Origin: Tabrizicola fusiformis
Lineage (GTDB): Bacteria; Pseudomonadota; Alphaproteobacteria; Rhodobacterales; Rhodobacteraceae
Length of the DNA: 64,000 nucleotides
NCBI RefSeq assembly: GCF_013328815.1
Contig: NZ_JABUHN010000011.1
Coordinates: forward strand, 48,021-112,020
Direction of reading: 5' to 3'
In this document: one piece after another, positions 1 through 8,092 of the stretch
Layout: each line of letters opens with the position of its first letter
How positions within the stretch are numbered: position 1 is the first letter of the stretch
Translations under genes and position numbers: made by a program
Notes under the pieces: model-generated
Told to the model about the DNA's origin: nothing
The model's database searches: none
The model's input: only the letters and a program-made list of their open reading frames with translations

Positions 1-294
1 GTATCGCGGCGGCGGCGTGTGGGGGGCCAAACTGCGGCTGGAGCCCATGACCGGCGTGATCTCGAAATACGACGATCCGGCCACCGACATCAGAGTGACG
101 AGCACTGGCTCGCCGGGGAAAACAAGCTGACATGTCCCGTGTCCTGATCCCTCGCCGCAGAGAGCGTCCGGTATCAGGGGTTGAGCGTGAAGTGCGTCAC
201 CTTGCGCTCCATACGGCGATCGTTCTGAATGCGCCAGTCCGAAAAGGGTGGCGAGCAGGAGGAAACTGCACAGACAAGCCATGATCAACCGCAT
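1..294 (-). CDS. Small secreted protein of the copper island (3' end outside window)
   Basis: The minus strand is open from an ATG at 294 to the window edge, giving at least 98 residues. It starts with a clear signal peptide (MRLIMACLCSFLLLATLFG), followed by a Cys pair (C48 and C56, in the stretch CGEGSGHGTC), a hydrophobic segment, and a tail ending in PPPPR. The same layout, a signal peptide, a short Cys-containing middle and a Pro-Pro-Pro/Arg tail, occurs in the small proteins at 1040, 10174 and 28429, so I treat it as a fourth member of that family. It lies divergently from the L,D-transpeptidase gene. Function is unknown; metal binding in the periplasm is only a guess from context. Confidence 0.6.
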   Translation of the reverse strand, partial: MRLIMACLCSFLLLATLFGLAHSERSPYGAQGDALHAQPLIPDALCGEGSGHGTCQLVFPGEPVLVTLMSVAGSSYFEITPVMGSSRSLAPHTPPPRY

Positions 295-423
295 GGCTGG
301 AGTATAGCCCCTCTCACCTAAGTGCCGACTGATCACATCAAGGTGAGGCGCCAAATTCCTTCCAGGATTGGCGAAAACGCAACGCATTCACCTGTTTGTG
401 ACCCGGTCGCGATGCAAAGCCGT

Positions 424-454
424 TTGACCTTCCCACGTTGGAAGGAAGCAAACC
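424..454 (+). promoter_or_regulatory. MerR/CueR-type promoter with 19-bp spacer
   Basis: A -35 element TTGACC (424-429) and a -10 position CAAACC (449-454) are separated by exactly 19 bp. The spacer is covered by the dyad CCTTCC-N6-GGAAGG (428-445), close to the ACCTTCC/GGAAGGT half-sites bound by CueR/HmrR. The long spacer is what MerR-family activators correct by DNA distortion. It sits 20 bp before the L,D-transpeptidase start at 475, so copper-responsive expression of that gene is likely. Confidence 0.65.
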
Positions 455-474
455 TTGTGAAAAAGGAGCAGAAC

Positions 475-1035
475 ATGCGATTCACTCGACGGCTTTTTAT
501 TGCCGGAACACTTGCCGCACCTTTCGTGACCGGTCGCGCCGCCAGCGCGTCGGAAGACACGCAGGGCCCGGTCCGTAACAACATCTCGGCTTTTCGTACC
601 CACGAGTGGCAGGATCACTTCGATACTCTTGGAGTTGGGATCATCATCTCCGACACGACGGCCAAAGTCCTCCAGCACTGGACGAGCGACGGTCAGATGT
701 ATCTCTACCCAACCTCGGTACCGCTGTCGGACGAGCTGACCCGCCGGGGCTACACCGAGGTAGTCGAGAAGAAAGTTAATCCGAGCTGGGCGCCGACTCC
801 GTCGATGCGGGAACGCAACCCCGAATGGCCGGCCTTCGTGCCCGGCGGCGACCCGGCCAACCCGCTCGGCACCCGCGCCCTTTACCTGTCGTGGCAATAC
901 TACCGCATCCATGGTACACACGACACACGCAAGATCGGCCGCCGCTCGTCGAACGGCTGCATCGGGCTTTACAACGAACATATCGAGGAAGTTTTCGACC
1001 GGACGCCGGTCGGGACGCAAGTGAAGCTGATCTAG
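475..1035 (+). CDS. L,D-transpeptidase (YkuD domain), Tat-like signal
   Basis: A 186-residue protein expected to crosslink peptidoglycan stem peptides in the periplasm. The start at 475 is chosen because AAGGAG lies just upstream and the protein then opens with a twin-arginine-like leader (MRFTRRLFIAGTLAAPFV). The YkuD core is at the C-terminal half: H146 in IHGT and catalytic C162 in SSNGCIGLYN. The usual motif is S-H-G-C-[IV]-R, so the His before Gly is Asn and the Arg after Cys-Ile is Gly. These changes may alter activity or specificity. A paralogue at 18159 keeps the Arg. It is the first gene after a CueR-like promoter, and four bases separate it from the next gene. Confidence 0.85.
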   Translation: MRFTRRLFIAGTLAAPFVTGRAASASEDTQGPVRNNISAFRTHEWQDHFDTLGVGIIISDTTAKVLQHWTSDGQMYLYPTSVPLSDELTRRGYTEVVEKKVNPSWAPTPSMRERNPEWPAFVPGGDPANPLGTRALYLSWQYYRIHGTHDTRKIGRRSSNGCIGLYNEHIEEVFDRTPVGTQVKLI

Positions 1036-1039
1036 CCGG

Positions 1040-1414
1040 ATGAAACCATCTTCGACCTCACCGAACGCACTCAAGAACCTGTTTTCGCACAGGTTCTTGC
1101 GGTTCGTATCGATGTGGCTGTTGTCCCTGGTCCTGACGCTTGGCCTGGTCCTCGGACAGGCTGTGGAGGCGGGCTCGGTCGAAGATCATCATCCCGAGAC
1201 GTCAATCGAGATCGCGAGTAACTTAGGGCAAGAGACCACGCCGGCACCTGCATGCCACCCAGGCCTCGCCTGTTCTGTTTTCGTGCTGCCCGATGGGCCG
1301 GTCACAGCACTGTCGTTGTCAATCGTGATCACTCTGCGACCGGACCTGACACAGTCGCAACGCCGCTTTGGCGGCCCGTCCGTCACCCTGCCTCCCCCCC
1401 GAACCCGGATCTGA
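1040..1414 (+). CDS. Small secreted protein, copper-island family
   Basis: A 124-residue protein with an unusually long N-region, a strong hydrophobic core (MWLLSLVLTLGLVLG) and a predicted cleavage around AVEA. The mature part has His/Glu residues (EDHHPE), a Cys pair in PACHPGLAC, a second hydrophobic stretch and the tail LPPPRTRI. The alignment of CxxxxxC, hydrophobic stretch and PPPR with the partial gene at 1-294 is good by eye. It follows the L,D-transpeptidase by four bases, so the two are probably co-transcribed. No known domain is recognised. Confidence 0.6.
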   Translation: MKPSSTSPNALKNLFSHRFLRFVSMWLLSLVLTLGLVLGQAVEAGSVEDHHPETSIEIASNLGQETTPAPACHPGLACSVFVLPDGPVTALSLSIVITLRPDLTQSQRRFGGPSVTLPPPRTRI

Positions 1415-1580
1415 CAGTCAGGCCGGACGTGCGTCTGACGGTTCGATAGGCTCTCCGCAGCTCTGTCGACAGTTCAATCTCTGTCAGCCTGACACCAGAC
1501 AGTTGTGCAAGCCGCACGATCCGCCGGAAGGGCGGGTCGCGGGATCGGTCAACAACAAGAAACCAAGGGCAGTCAGGCAG

Positions 1581-2225
1581 ATGAAACCACAATGGACAGG
1601 CGCTTTGGCGCTTGCCGCTTCCGCAGTTGCGGCAGTGGCGCTGGCACATAACGGGGCGACGGGTGTCGTCCTGGAACGGATGAACGGTATGACGGCGATG
1701 CGGGACACGGTGGCGGAGCTGGCGCCGATGATGCAAGGCACGATCCCCTACGACACATTCATCGTGTCAGAGGGTGCGAGTGTCATCGCTGGTCACGCGG
1801 GCGAGACGATGCTGTCGCTGTTCCCGGAAGGCAGCCTCGAAGGGGTGACCTATGCCAGGCCGGAGATCTGGTCCGACTGGCAGGACTTCGCAGCGCTTGC
1901 AGGAGAATTGAAGACCTACGCCGACGCTCTCGCCGTGGCGGCTCCGAACGGGCTGGAAAAGGCGCTTCCGCCCGCCGACGATATGGCCGGGATGGATCAT
2001 TCGGCAATGACGATGACCCCGGCTCCGGAAGTCAAGGAGGGTTTCACAGTAGCGGAGCTGATGGGCTACGGCGAAAGAACCCAAGAGGTCCAGGTCGCGC
2101 GCGGCACATCGGACCCGGCGACGCTGGCGTTCGATCTGACGACGTTGGCCGCTGACGACCTCTTCACCCGGATCAGCGCCACCTGTTCGTCCTGCCATTC
2201 GCAGTACCGTGCGGGCCGGAACTGA
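1581..2225 (+). CDS. Cytochrome c'-like c-type cytochrome
   Basis: A 214-residue secreted protein. It has a signal peptide (MKPQWTGALALAASAVAAVALA), a mostly helical body and one haem-binding motif, CSSCH, near the C-terminus. A C-terminal CxxCH on a four-helix body is typical of cytochrome c' rather than class I cytochromes. An inserted Met/His-rich loop (MAGMDHSAMTMTP) resembles copper-binding loops in CopA and CusB proteins. The start at 1581 puts the signal peptide at the N-terminus; the reading frame is open further upstream but that part has no leader. It is followed after two bases by a diheme cytochrome gene. Confidence 0.8.
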   Translation: MKPQWTGALALAASAVAAVALAHNGATGVVLERMNGMTAMRDTVAELAPMMQGTIPYDTFIVSEGASVIAGHAGETMLSLFPEGSLEGVTYARPEIWSDWQDFAALAGELKTYADALAVAAPNGLEKALPPADDMAGMDHSAMTMTPAPEVKEGFTVAELMGYGERTQEVQVARGTSDPATLAFDLTTLAADDLFTRISATCSSCHSQYRAGRN

Positions 2226-2227
2226 CC

Positions 2228-3211
2228 ATGCGGGGTTTGATCCGCGCTTCCGTCATTTTCCCGGCCGTGGCGGCGAGCCTCGGGGCCGGTGTCCTGGCGC
2301 TATGGCCCATCGGCGCGCCAGAGCCCGCCGCATTCCCGCCGGGGGATGCGGAACGCGGCGCCTATTTGGCCCGCGCCAGCGGTTGCGTGTCCTGTCACAC
2401 CAACGCGACCGCCAAGGGGCTGGCGCTCGCTGGAGGTGCCCCGCTCGACACACCCTTTGGCACTTTCGTGCCCCCGAACATCACCCCGCACACCACTGCG
2501 GGGATCGGTGCATGGACCATTCAGGATTTCGCCAAGGCTGTTCGCCAGGGAGTCTCTCCGGAGGGTGACCCCTACTATCCGGTCTTCACCTATTCGTTCT
2601 ACGCAGGCTTCACCGATCAAGAGATCGCCGACCTGTGGGAAGCGTTCCGCACCGTTCCGCCGGTTGCGGATGCTGCCCCGGCGCATGATGTCGGGTTTCC
2701 GTTCAGCTTCCGCTCGGGCCTGAAGCTCTGGCGCGCTGCCTACCTCGACGCGCCGGAGACGGATGCGCTGATGGGCACATCATCGCCGTGGAACCGCGGG
2801 CGTTTGCTGGTCGAAGGGGCGGCGCATTGTGCGGCCTGTCATACCGGCCGAACGCTTGCGGGCGGCCTTGACGAATCCGCCCGGTTCGCTGGAAACGACA
2901 GCCTTCCCGGTGGCAGCAAGGCACCGTCGATCCTGACAGCCGATCTTCTGGAAGGCGGCTGGACGGTCGCGAACCTCGCCTATGCGCTCCAGTCGGGGCT
3001 GCTGCCCAACGGGGACGCTTTCGGCGGCAGCATGGCGGAGGTCGTGGCTGAGGGCACCTCGTACCTCACCGACGCCGACCGCGAGGCCATCGCAACCTAC
3101 CTGCTCGACCCCGACGGCAGCGGGGACATCCCGGAACCTGCGCCTCCTGCCATGGAGACCCCGATGGCGGGGATGGACCACTCGCAAATGGAGATGGGCA
3201 ATGAGAACTAG
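2228..3211 (+). CDS. Diheme c-type cytochrome
   Basis: A 327-residue protein with an N-terminal membrane anchor or signal (FPAVAASLGAGVLALWPI) and two haem motifs, CVSCH around residue 53 and CAACH around residue 200. The two-domain arrangement resembles the cytochrome subunits of membrane-bound dehydrogenases, which pass electrons from a periplasmic enzyme to the respiratory chain. No dehydrogenase gene is nearby. The C-terminus carries a short Met/His segment (MAGMDHSQMEM), like the preceding cytochrome and the multicopper oxidase, which suggests copper contact. Its end overlaps the next gene by 11 bp. Confidence 0.85.
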   Translation: MRGLIRASVIFPAVAASLGAGVLALWPIGAPEPAAFPPGDAERGAYLARASGCVSCHTNATAKGLALAGGAPLDTPFGTFVPPNITPHTTAGIGAWTIQDFAKAVRQGVSPEGDPYYPVFTYSFYAGFTDQEIADLWEAFRTVPPVADAAPAHDVGFPFSFRSGLKLWRAAYLDAPETDALMGTSSPWNRGRLLVEGAAHCAACHTGRTLAGGLDESARFAGNDSLPGGSKAPSILTADLLEGGWTVANLAYALQSGLLPNGDAFGGSMAEVVAEGTSYLTDADREAIATYLLDPDGSGDIPEPAPPAMETPMAGMDHSQMEMGNEN

Positions 3212-3629
3212 AGTGCTCGCTGTGACGCTTGCTCTGGGCGTCTTTGCCCTTGTAGCCGCGTTCATCTGGGCGACGGTGGGCACGCTCGATCCGCGAGACA
3301 CCGTTGCGGATCGGGACGTGCCGACGGCCGAAGTGTCGGAAGTCCTTCCGGATGGTCGGATCGACGTCCAGGTCTATGCGCTTGGCAACCGGGATGTCCG
3401 TCTCGAGATCCAGTTCGCGCCGGATGCCGATGCCATCGAATCAGCCGCCATGCGGCCGGACGTGAACTTCGCTATGATGGAGATGCACATGGACGGCTTT
3501 GACCCGCCGCTTCAGTTAGTCGAGGCCGGGGTCTGGCGAGCAAACCTGAAGTTGCCGATGGCCGGGCGATGGGTGGTCAGCGTTGGTTTTGGCGAGGATC
3601 GTGCAGAGGTTGAATTTGATGCGGAGTGA
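3201..3629 (+). CDS. FixH/YtkA-like membrane-anchored protein
   Basis: A 142-residue protein with one N-terminal membrane helix (VLAVTLALGVFALVAAFIW) and a periplasmic beta-rich domain ending in a segment typical of FixH/YtkA proteins (VWRANLKLPMAGRWVVSVGF). FixH-type domains are linked to copper delivery to cytochrome oxidases and also occur beside CusB-type genes, as at 28851 in this window. The ATG at 3201 overlaps the stop of the diheme cytochrome, and the end overlaps the next gene, so translation is probably coupled. The Met-rich stretch MMEMHM may bind copper; that is inference. Confidence 0.7.
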   Translation: MRTRVLAVTLALGVFALVAAFIWATVGTLDPRDTVADRDVPTAEVSEVLPDGRIDVQVYALGNRDVRLEIQFAPDADAIESAAMRPDVNFAMMEMHMDGFDPPLQLVEAGVWRANLKLPMAGRWVVSVGFGEDRAEVEFDAE

Positions 3630-4110
3630 CGGACTGACACAGCAGGTAAAAGAGGACGATACCCTGCGCAGGGGGCTTCACGGCACCGCCGTAGGTGTCG
3701 CGCTGTTCGCCGTCCTCGGGACGGTTACCGCAGTCTGGGCGAACCCCCTGTTCGTCCGCATGACCCCGGTTGGTCCGTGGGAGTTCGGGGCCACTGTCCT
3801 GACGGCACTCTTGGCCGGAGTTACCGTCGCGCTTTGGGTTCCCCGATACCGGCTGCGCACATCCGGGGCAGGCGGTCTTGCGAGCTTCCTCGGGATCGCC
3901 TGTCCGACCTGCAACAAGGTGCTGATGCTGATTTTCGGTGGGCCTGCGCTGCTCGCATGGTTCGATCCGGTCCGGCCCTGGCTCGCGGCAGCCGGGGTCA
4001 TCGTCATGGGCTATGCTGCCTTTCGCACCTGGCGCGCGTTTCGCGAGTCCCGATCTGACCTTCACATTGTCGGCGGCGTTGAAACTCCCATGACGGGAGG
4101 CCCGCAGTGA
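3619..4110 (+). CDS. Four-helix membrane protein with CPTCNK motif
   Basis: A 163-residue integral membrane protein with about four hydrophobic helices. A CxxC motif (ACPTCNK) sits at the start of the third helix, which could be a metal-binding or thiol-redox site. The ATG at 3619 is inside the 3' end of the FixH-like gene and gives an 11-bp overlap like the previous junction; an upstream start at 3583 is possible. The stop overlaps the GTG of the next gene. I do not recognise the family. Its place between cytochrome and ferric-reductase-like genes suggests a membrane redox role. Confidence 0.6.
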   Translation: MRSDGLTQQVKEDDTLRRGLHGTAVGVALFAVLGTVTAVWANPLFVRMTPVGPWEFGATVLTALLAGVTVALWVPRYRLRTSGAGGLASFLGIACPTCNKVLMLIFGGPALLAWFDPVRPWLAAAGVIVMGYAAFRTWRAFRESRSDLHIVGGVETPMTGGPQ

Positions 4111-4850
4111 CAGCGTCAACTGGTTTGCGGTCAGCGATGCGTGGGCTGGCCCGGAAAACGCTGGTCCGGCACACGCTCGTGGCCAGTCTTGCGATGGGGC
4201 TCGTGCTGGGCTTTGCGGCGGTTCACGCGCAGTTCAGCCCGATGCATCGCTGGAACCGCGCCTTCGGGGATGCCTCGCTGGTGCTGATCGCGCTGTCGAT
4301 GGGGTTGGGGCCGCTGACCCGCTTTCTGCGCGCATCGGTTCCGCTGCTGCCGTTCCGCCGTGAGATGGGAATCTATGCTTGCCTTCTGGTGATCGTCCAC
4401 GCGGCGATCGTCCTCGTCGGCTGGGTCGAATGGGATCTGATGCGGCTTTTCGGGTTCGAATGGCATCCCGACCTCTTGGTCTATGTCATGTTCCAGCATG
4501 GTTTCGGACTTGCCAATGCCATCGGGATCGCGGCCCTCGTCCTCGTGGGGCTGCTTGCCGCAACATCGAGCGATTTCGCGATGCGGCATCTGGGGCTGTC
4601 CGGCTGGAAGTTCTTGCAGATGGGCGTCCTGCCGATGTGGTGGCTGACCGTCGCCCATGTCGCCTACTTCCTCTTCATGCATTTCCTGAGCTTCCATCGG
4701 GCAACGCCACCGCCGAATCCGCTTCAGCTCTGGTTCGTCGGGCTGGTGGTTCTGGTCCTTGGTCTGCGCGCGGCGGCTTACCTGAAGACCATCCGCGCCA
4801 TGGCCCCGTCCGAACTGCCGGGAGCGGAGGTAAGCCGTGCGTCGATCTGA
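4107..4850 (+). CDS. Ferric-reductase-like (MsrQ/YedZ-type) haem membrane protein
   Basis: A 247-residue protein with about six membrane helices and histidines inside helices (ACLLVIVHAAIVL, WWLTVAHVAYFLFMHF) as expected for bis-His haem b ligands of the ferric reductase-like/MsrQ fold. MsrQ passes electrons from the quinone pool to the periplasmic methionine sulfoxide reductase MsrP; no msrP is present here, so the partner may be one of the adjacent cytochromes. The GTG start at 4107 overlaps the previous TGA. The last helix runs into the upstream part of the PBP2 gene, which starts inside this gene. Confidence 0.7.
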   Translation: MTASTGLRSAMRGLARKTLVRHTLVASLAMGLVLGFAAVHAQFSPMHRWNRAFGDASLVLIALSMGLGPLTRFLRASVPLLPFRREMGIYACLLVIVHAAIVLVGWVEWDLMRLFGFEWHPDLLVYVMFQHGFGLANAIGIAALVLVGLLAATSSDFAMRHLGLSGWKFLQMGVLPMWWLTVAHVAYFLFMHFLSFHRATPPPNPLQLWFVGLVVLVLGLRAAAYLKTIRAMAPSELPGAEVSRASI

Positions 4851-6789
4851 ACGCGATTTCGCGCAGGCGGCAAAGAAGATGACCCGGCGATCCCTCCTGC
4901 TGGGTGGGGCGATGTCCTCGGTGGTCAGCGTTCTGGGCTTTCGGATGTGGCAACTGGGCGTCCGTGATGCCGAACAATACTACCTGCTGGCCGAAGAGAA
5001 CCGGATCAGCCTGCGGCTGGTACGTCCCGACAGGGGGCGCATCTTTGACCGTGCTGGGAAGGTCATTGCGGATAACGAACAGGCCTACCGCATCACGCTC
5101 GTGCGGGAGGAAGCACGGGATGTCGAAGATGTCCTCGAGAAGCTGCGTCTACTCCTTGGTTTAGACGAGGAAACACTGACCAAGGTCCGCGAGCAGACGG
5201 CCCGTGTGCGGGCCTTCGTTCCGATTACGGTAAAGGACCGGGTCACCTGGGACGAGCTTTCCATCGTGGCCTTGAACTCCCCCGTGCTTCCGGGCGTTCA
5301 CCCCGAGATGGTCCTGTCCCGTGTTTATCCTTTCGGGCCCGATTTCGCCCATCAGGTCGGCTATGTGGGACCGGTCAGCGACAACGATCTGGAAAACGAG
5401 GCTGCCGACAATGAGCCACTGCTCCGCCTTCCCGATTTTGAAATCGGGAAGACCGGGGTCGAGCGCAGCCATGAACGCGCCCTGCGCGGCCTGCCGGGAA
5501 CTCAGCGGGTTGAGGTCAATGTCTCCGGTCGCACGATGCGCGAGCTGGCGCTCGACCCTGCTACCTCGGGCCCCGACATGCAGGTCACCCTCGACCACCA
5601 CCTTCAGAACTTCATGCGCGTCCGCCTTGAAGGGCAAAGTGCCGCCGCGATCGTGATGGACGTGACGAGCGGCGATCTTCTTGGCTGCACCTCGGCGCCG
5701 TCCTTCGATCCGAACCTCTTCGTCCGCGGGATTTCCAGCCGCGACTACGGCGCGCTCCGCGACAGCGAATTCCGCCCGCTCTCCGACAAGACGGTGCAGG
5801 GGGCCTATCCGCCGGGATCGACGATCAAGATGTCGAATGCGCTGGCCGCGCTGGAAACCGGGCTGATGGACCCGGAAGAGACTGTCGCCTGCAATGGCTA
5901 TGTCGAGATCTCCGGCCGCAGGTTCCACTGCTGGAAGCGCGGTGGTCATGGCCGAGTGAACATGGTCGGCGCGCTGCGCGAGTCCTGCGACGTATACTTC
6001 TATGAGGTCGCGCAGCGCATCGGCATCGACGGTATCTTCGCGATGAACGACCGGCTGGGGCTTGGCCAGAAGTACGACCTTCCGCTGTCCGGCATGGCGC
6101 ATGGCAACAACCCGTCGCGCGCTTGGAAGCAGGAAAGGTATGGGCAGGACTGGCTGATAGGGGACACCATCAATGCCTCAATCGGCCAGGGCTTCACGCT
6201 CGCCTCGCCGATCCAGCTTGCTACCATGACGGCGCGACTGGCGTCGGGGACCGCCGTTCTGCCGCGTCTGGTGCGGCCGTTTGGCGGGCAGGACCAAGAC
6301 AATCCTGATCCGGCCCCACTCGGTCTGTCGGCCGAAGCACTGGCCATCGTGCGACAGGGCATGTTCGAGGTCTCGAACCACGAGCGCGGGACGGCCTATG
6401 CCTCGCGCATCGCCGATCCGGCGCAGGCGATGGCGGGCAAGACTGGAACGAGCCAGGTCTTCTCTATCACCGCAGCTGAGCGGGCCGCAGGCGTCCGTTC
6501 GCAGGACGAGCTGCCGTGGAACCGTCGAGATCACGGGCTGTTCGTGGCCTTCGCACCGTATGATGCGCCCCGCTTTGCCGTCACGGTCGTGGTGGAGCAC
6601 GGTGGCGGCGGGTCAACGGCCGCCGCGCCAATTGCGCGCGACATCATGCTGTTTGCGCAGCATGGCGGCTTGCCCCCCGAGGACGCCTATCCGACATCGC
6701 AGAGGGCGCGCGTGCGGGAGGACCTGGCTCTCTTGTCCGAACGCATCCTGCCGCCGGACGGCACGACGGCTACGGTGAGCCGGACATGA
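4837..6789 (+). CDS. mrdA: Penicillin-binding protein 2 (peptidoglycan D,D-transpeptidase)
   Basis: A 650-residue class B PBP. It has an N-terminal membrane helix (about residues 16-38), the dimerisation region, and a transpeptidase domain with all three motifs: S328-T-I-K (in PPGSTIKM), S383-C-D (the PBP2-type variant of SxN) and K535-T-G-T. It would crosslink lateral-wall peptidoglycan with a RodA-type glycosyltransferase, but no rodA or mre gene is here. The GTG start follows GGAGCGGAGG. It overlaps its neighbours by 14 bp upstream and 4 bp downstream, so it is embedded in the cytochrome operon. A second mrdA presumably exists at the normal chromosomal site. Confidence 0.92.
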   Translation: MRRSERDFAQAAKKMTRRSLLLGGAMSSVVSVLGFRMWQLGVRDAEQYYLLAEENRISLRLVRPDRGRIFDRAGKVIADNEQAYRITLVREEARDVEDVLEKLRLLLGLDEETLTKVREQTARVRAFVPITVKDRVTWDELSIVALNSPVLPGVHPEMVLSRVYPFGPDFAHQVGYVGPVSDNDLENEAADNEPLLRLPDFEIGKTGVERSHERALRGLPGTQRVEVNVSGRTMRELALDPATSGPDMQVTLDHHLQNFMRVRLEGQSAAAIVMDVTSGDLLGCTSAPSFDPNLFVRGISSRDYGALRDSEFRPLSDKTVQGAYPPGSTIKMSNALAALETGLMDPEETVACNGYVEISGRRFHCWKRGGHGRVNMVGALRESCDVYFYEVAQRIGIDGIFAMNDRLGLGQKYDLPLSGMAHGNNPSRAWKQERYGQDWLIGDTINASIGQGFTLASPIQLATMTARLASGTAVLPRLVRPFGGQDQDNPDPAPLGLSAEALAIVRQGMFEVSNHERGTAYASRIADPAQAMAGKTGTSQVFSITAAERAAGVRSQDELPWNRRDHGLFVAFAPYDAPRFAVTVVVEHGGGGSTAAAPIARDIMLFAQHGGLPPEDAYPTSQRARVREDLALLSERILPPDGTTATVSRT

Positions 6790-7262
6790 TGCACTGGCTC
6801 AGAAGGGCGTGCTCCCTTAGCGTTCTCGGAGTCGCCGTCGCCGCAACCCCCTTTGTACTTTCGTCGGTTCCAGCCCGTGCGTTTTTTCACGACACGCCCG
6901 ACATCGAAGGTGGGCGTGCCATTTACGCGGCCAGATGCGCCTCCTGCCACGGTGCCAATCTGGAAGGGCAGCCGGACTGGCAGTCGGCGAGGGAGGACGG
7001 CACCTATCCCGCGCCGCCCCACGACGAAACCGGCCACACCTGGCATCATGGGGACGCGATGCTGCGGGACTACATCCGCCGCGGGGGGCAGGCGGTGCTG
7101 GACGATATGGGGGTCGACTTCACCTCCGGCATGCCTGGGTTTGGCGACGAGCTGACCGAAGACGACATCGAAGCCGTCCTCGCCTATATCCGGTCAACCT
7201 GGCCCGACCGCATCCGCGCCGCGCAGGCTGAACGTAGCCAGTTGGAAGCAGGTTCGCCTTGA
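6786..7262 (+). CDS. Monohaem c-type cytochrome
   Basis: A 158-residue secreted cytochrome. It has a signal peptide (LSVLGVAVAATPFVLSSVPARA), a single CASCH motif close to the mature N-terminus, and a C-terminal axial-Met region (SGMPGFGDELTEDDIEAVLAYI) typical of class I cytochrome c, with the Met in GMPGF. The insert between haem and Met is rich in His, Asp and Pro. The ATG overlaps the PBP2 stop (ATGA). It probably acts as a soluble electron carrier for the copper-oxidising or haem membrane proteins nearby; the partner is not shown by the sequence. Confidence 0.85.
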   Translation: MMHWLRRACSLSVLGVAVAATPFVLSSVPARAFFHDTPDIEGGRAIYAARCASCHGANLEGQPDWQSAREDGTYPAPPHDETGHTWHHGDAMLRDYIRRGGQAVLDDMGVDFTSGMPGFGDELTEDDIEAVLAYIRSTWPDRIRAAQAERSQLEAGSP

Positions 7263-7298
7263 AGCCGCAAGCAGGTCCGCCGACCTCCCGATTTCCGC

Positions 7299-7329
7299 TT
7301 GCCTCTCTAGGAACTAGAGGGTGCAGACC
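7299..7329 (+). promoter_or_regulatory. MerR-type promoter with 19-bp spacer upstream of dsbA-like gene
   Basis: TTGCCT (7299-7304) and CAGACC (7324-7329) are 19 bp apart. The spacer begins with the perfect dyad CTCTAG-GAA-CTAGAG (7305-7319). The dyad matches the CTCTAG/CTAGAG half-sites of the P-type ATPase promoter at 26672, which suggests control by the same PbrR/ZntR-like regulator. The downstream bases AGACCGCCT recur at the promoter at 16047. Confidence 0.7.
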
Positions 7330-7366
7330 GCCTGAAACTCTTTATCCGTCACACAAGGCACTTCTC

Positions 7367-8092
7367 ATGCGCGTCACGTCAATCCTGCTTGCCATCACTC
7401 TCGTCTTCGCTCCCGGCCTTTCCCCGGCGCAGGAGATTACCGAGGACCGGATCAGGGAACTGGTCGTCGAAACCTTGCGCGAGAACCCGGAGCTTGTGCT
7501 CGAGGCGCTTCAGACGCTGGAGGCACGCCAAGCAGAGGCCCAGGCCGCCGCTGCCGCCGCGACCCTGGCTGACGAGCGCACCCTGCTGGAGCGCGACCCC
7601 AACGCGCCGGTCCTCGGCAACCCGGAAGGCGACGTGACGGTGGTGGAGTTCTTCGATTACAACTGTCCCTACTGCAAACGCGCGATGCCTGAAATCGACG
7701 CCCTGCTGGCCGAAGACGGAAACATCCGTCTTGTGCTTCGGGAGTGGCCCATACTCAGCGAAGGGTCAGCGATCGCGGCGCGGGCCGCTTTGGCCGCGCG
7801 GAAGCAGGGCAAGTATGCCGAATTGCACAATGCGTTGATGGGCGCACGCGCCAAGTTGGAGGAACAGTCGGTGCTGCGGATCGCGGGCGAGGTCGGGCTC
7901 GATGTCGAGCAGCTCAAGGCCGACATGCAATCGCCCGAGGTCGAGGAGCATATCGCCACGTCTATGCGACTGGCCGAGGCGCTCGGCTTCAACGGCACGC
8001 CGTCTTTTGTGGTAGGCGACCAGCTGATCCCCGGTTTCGTCGAGAAGGCGCAGCTTGCCGAAGCGGTGTCAGCGGCACGGGCTGTCGAATGA
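7367..8092 (+). CDS. DsbA-family thiol oxidoreductase (ScsC/DsbG-like)
   Basis: A 241-residue periplasmic protein with a signal peptide (MRVTSILLAITLVFAPGLSPAQ), a long N-terminal helical extension (about residues 25-75) and a thioredoxin fold with C100-P-Y-C103. The cis-Pro loop is GTPSF. The helical extension and the CPYC site fit the copper-tolerance protein ScsC or Com1-like proteins, which use the N-terminal stalk to oligomerise. The ATG at 7367 is taken because it opens the signal peptide and lies 37 bp after a MerR-type -10 site. Its stop overlaps the next start. Confidence 0.88.
   Translation: MRVTSILLAITLVFAPGLSPAQEITEDRIRELVVETLRENPELVLEALQTLEARQAEAQAAAAAATLADERTLLERDPNAPVLGNPEGDVTVVEFFDYNCPYCKRAMPEIDALLAEDGNIRLVLREWPILSEGSAIAARAALAARKQGKYAELHNALMGARAKLEEQSVLRIAGEVGLDVEQLKADMQSPEVEEHIATSMRLAEALGFNGTPSFVVGDQLIPGFVEKAQLAEAVSAARAVE

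Noticed and set aside
2..130. Short plus-strand open frame at the left edge ending in TGA
   Set aside because: The minus strand in the same place encodes a signal-peptide protein whose tail matches three other proteins in the window, so the plus-strand frame is taken as a chance opening.
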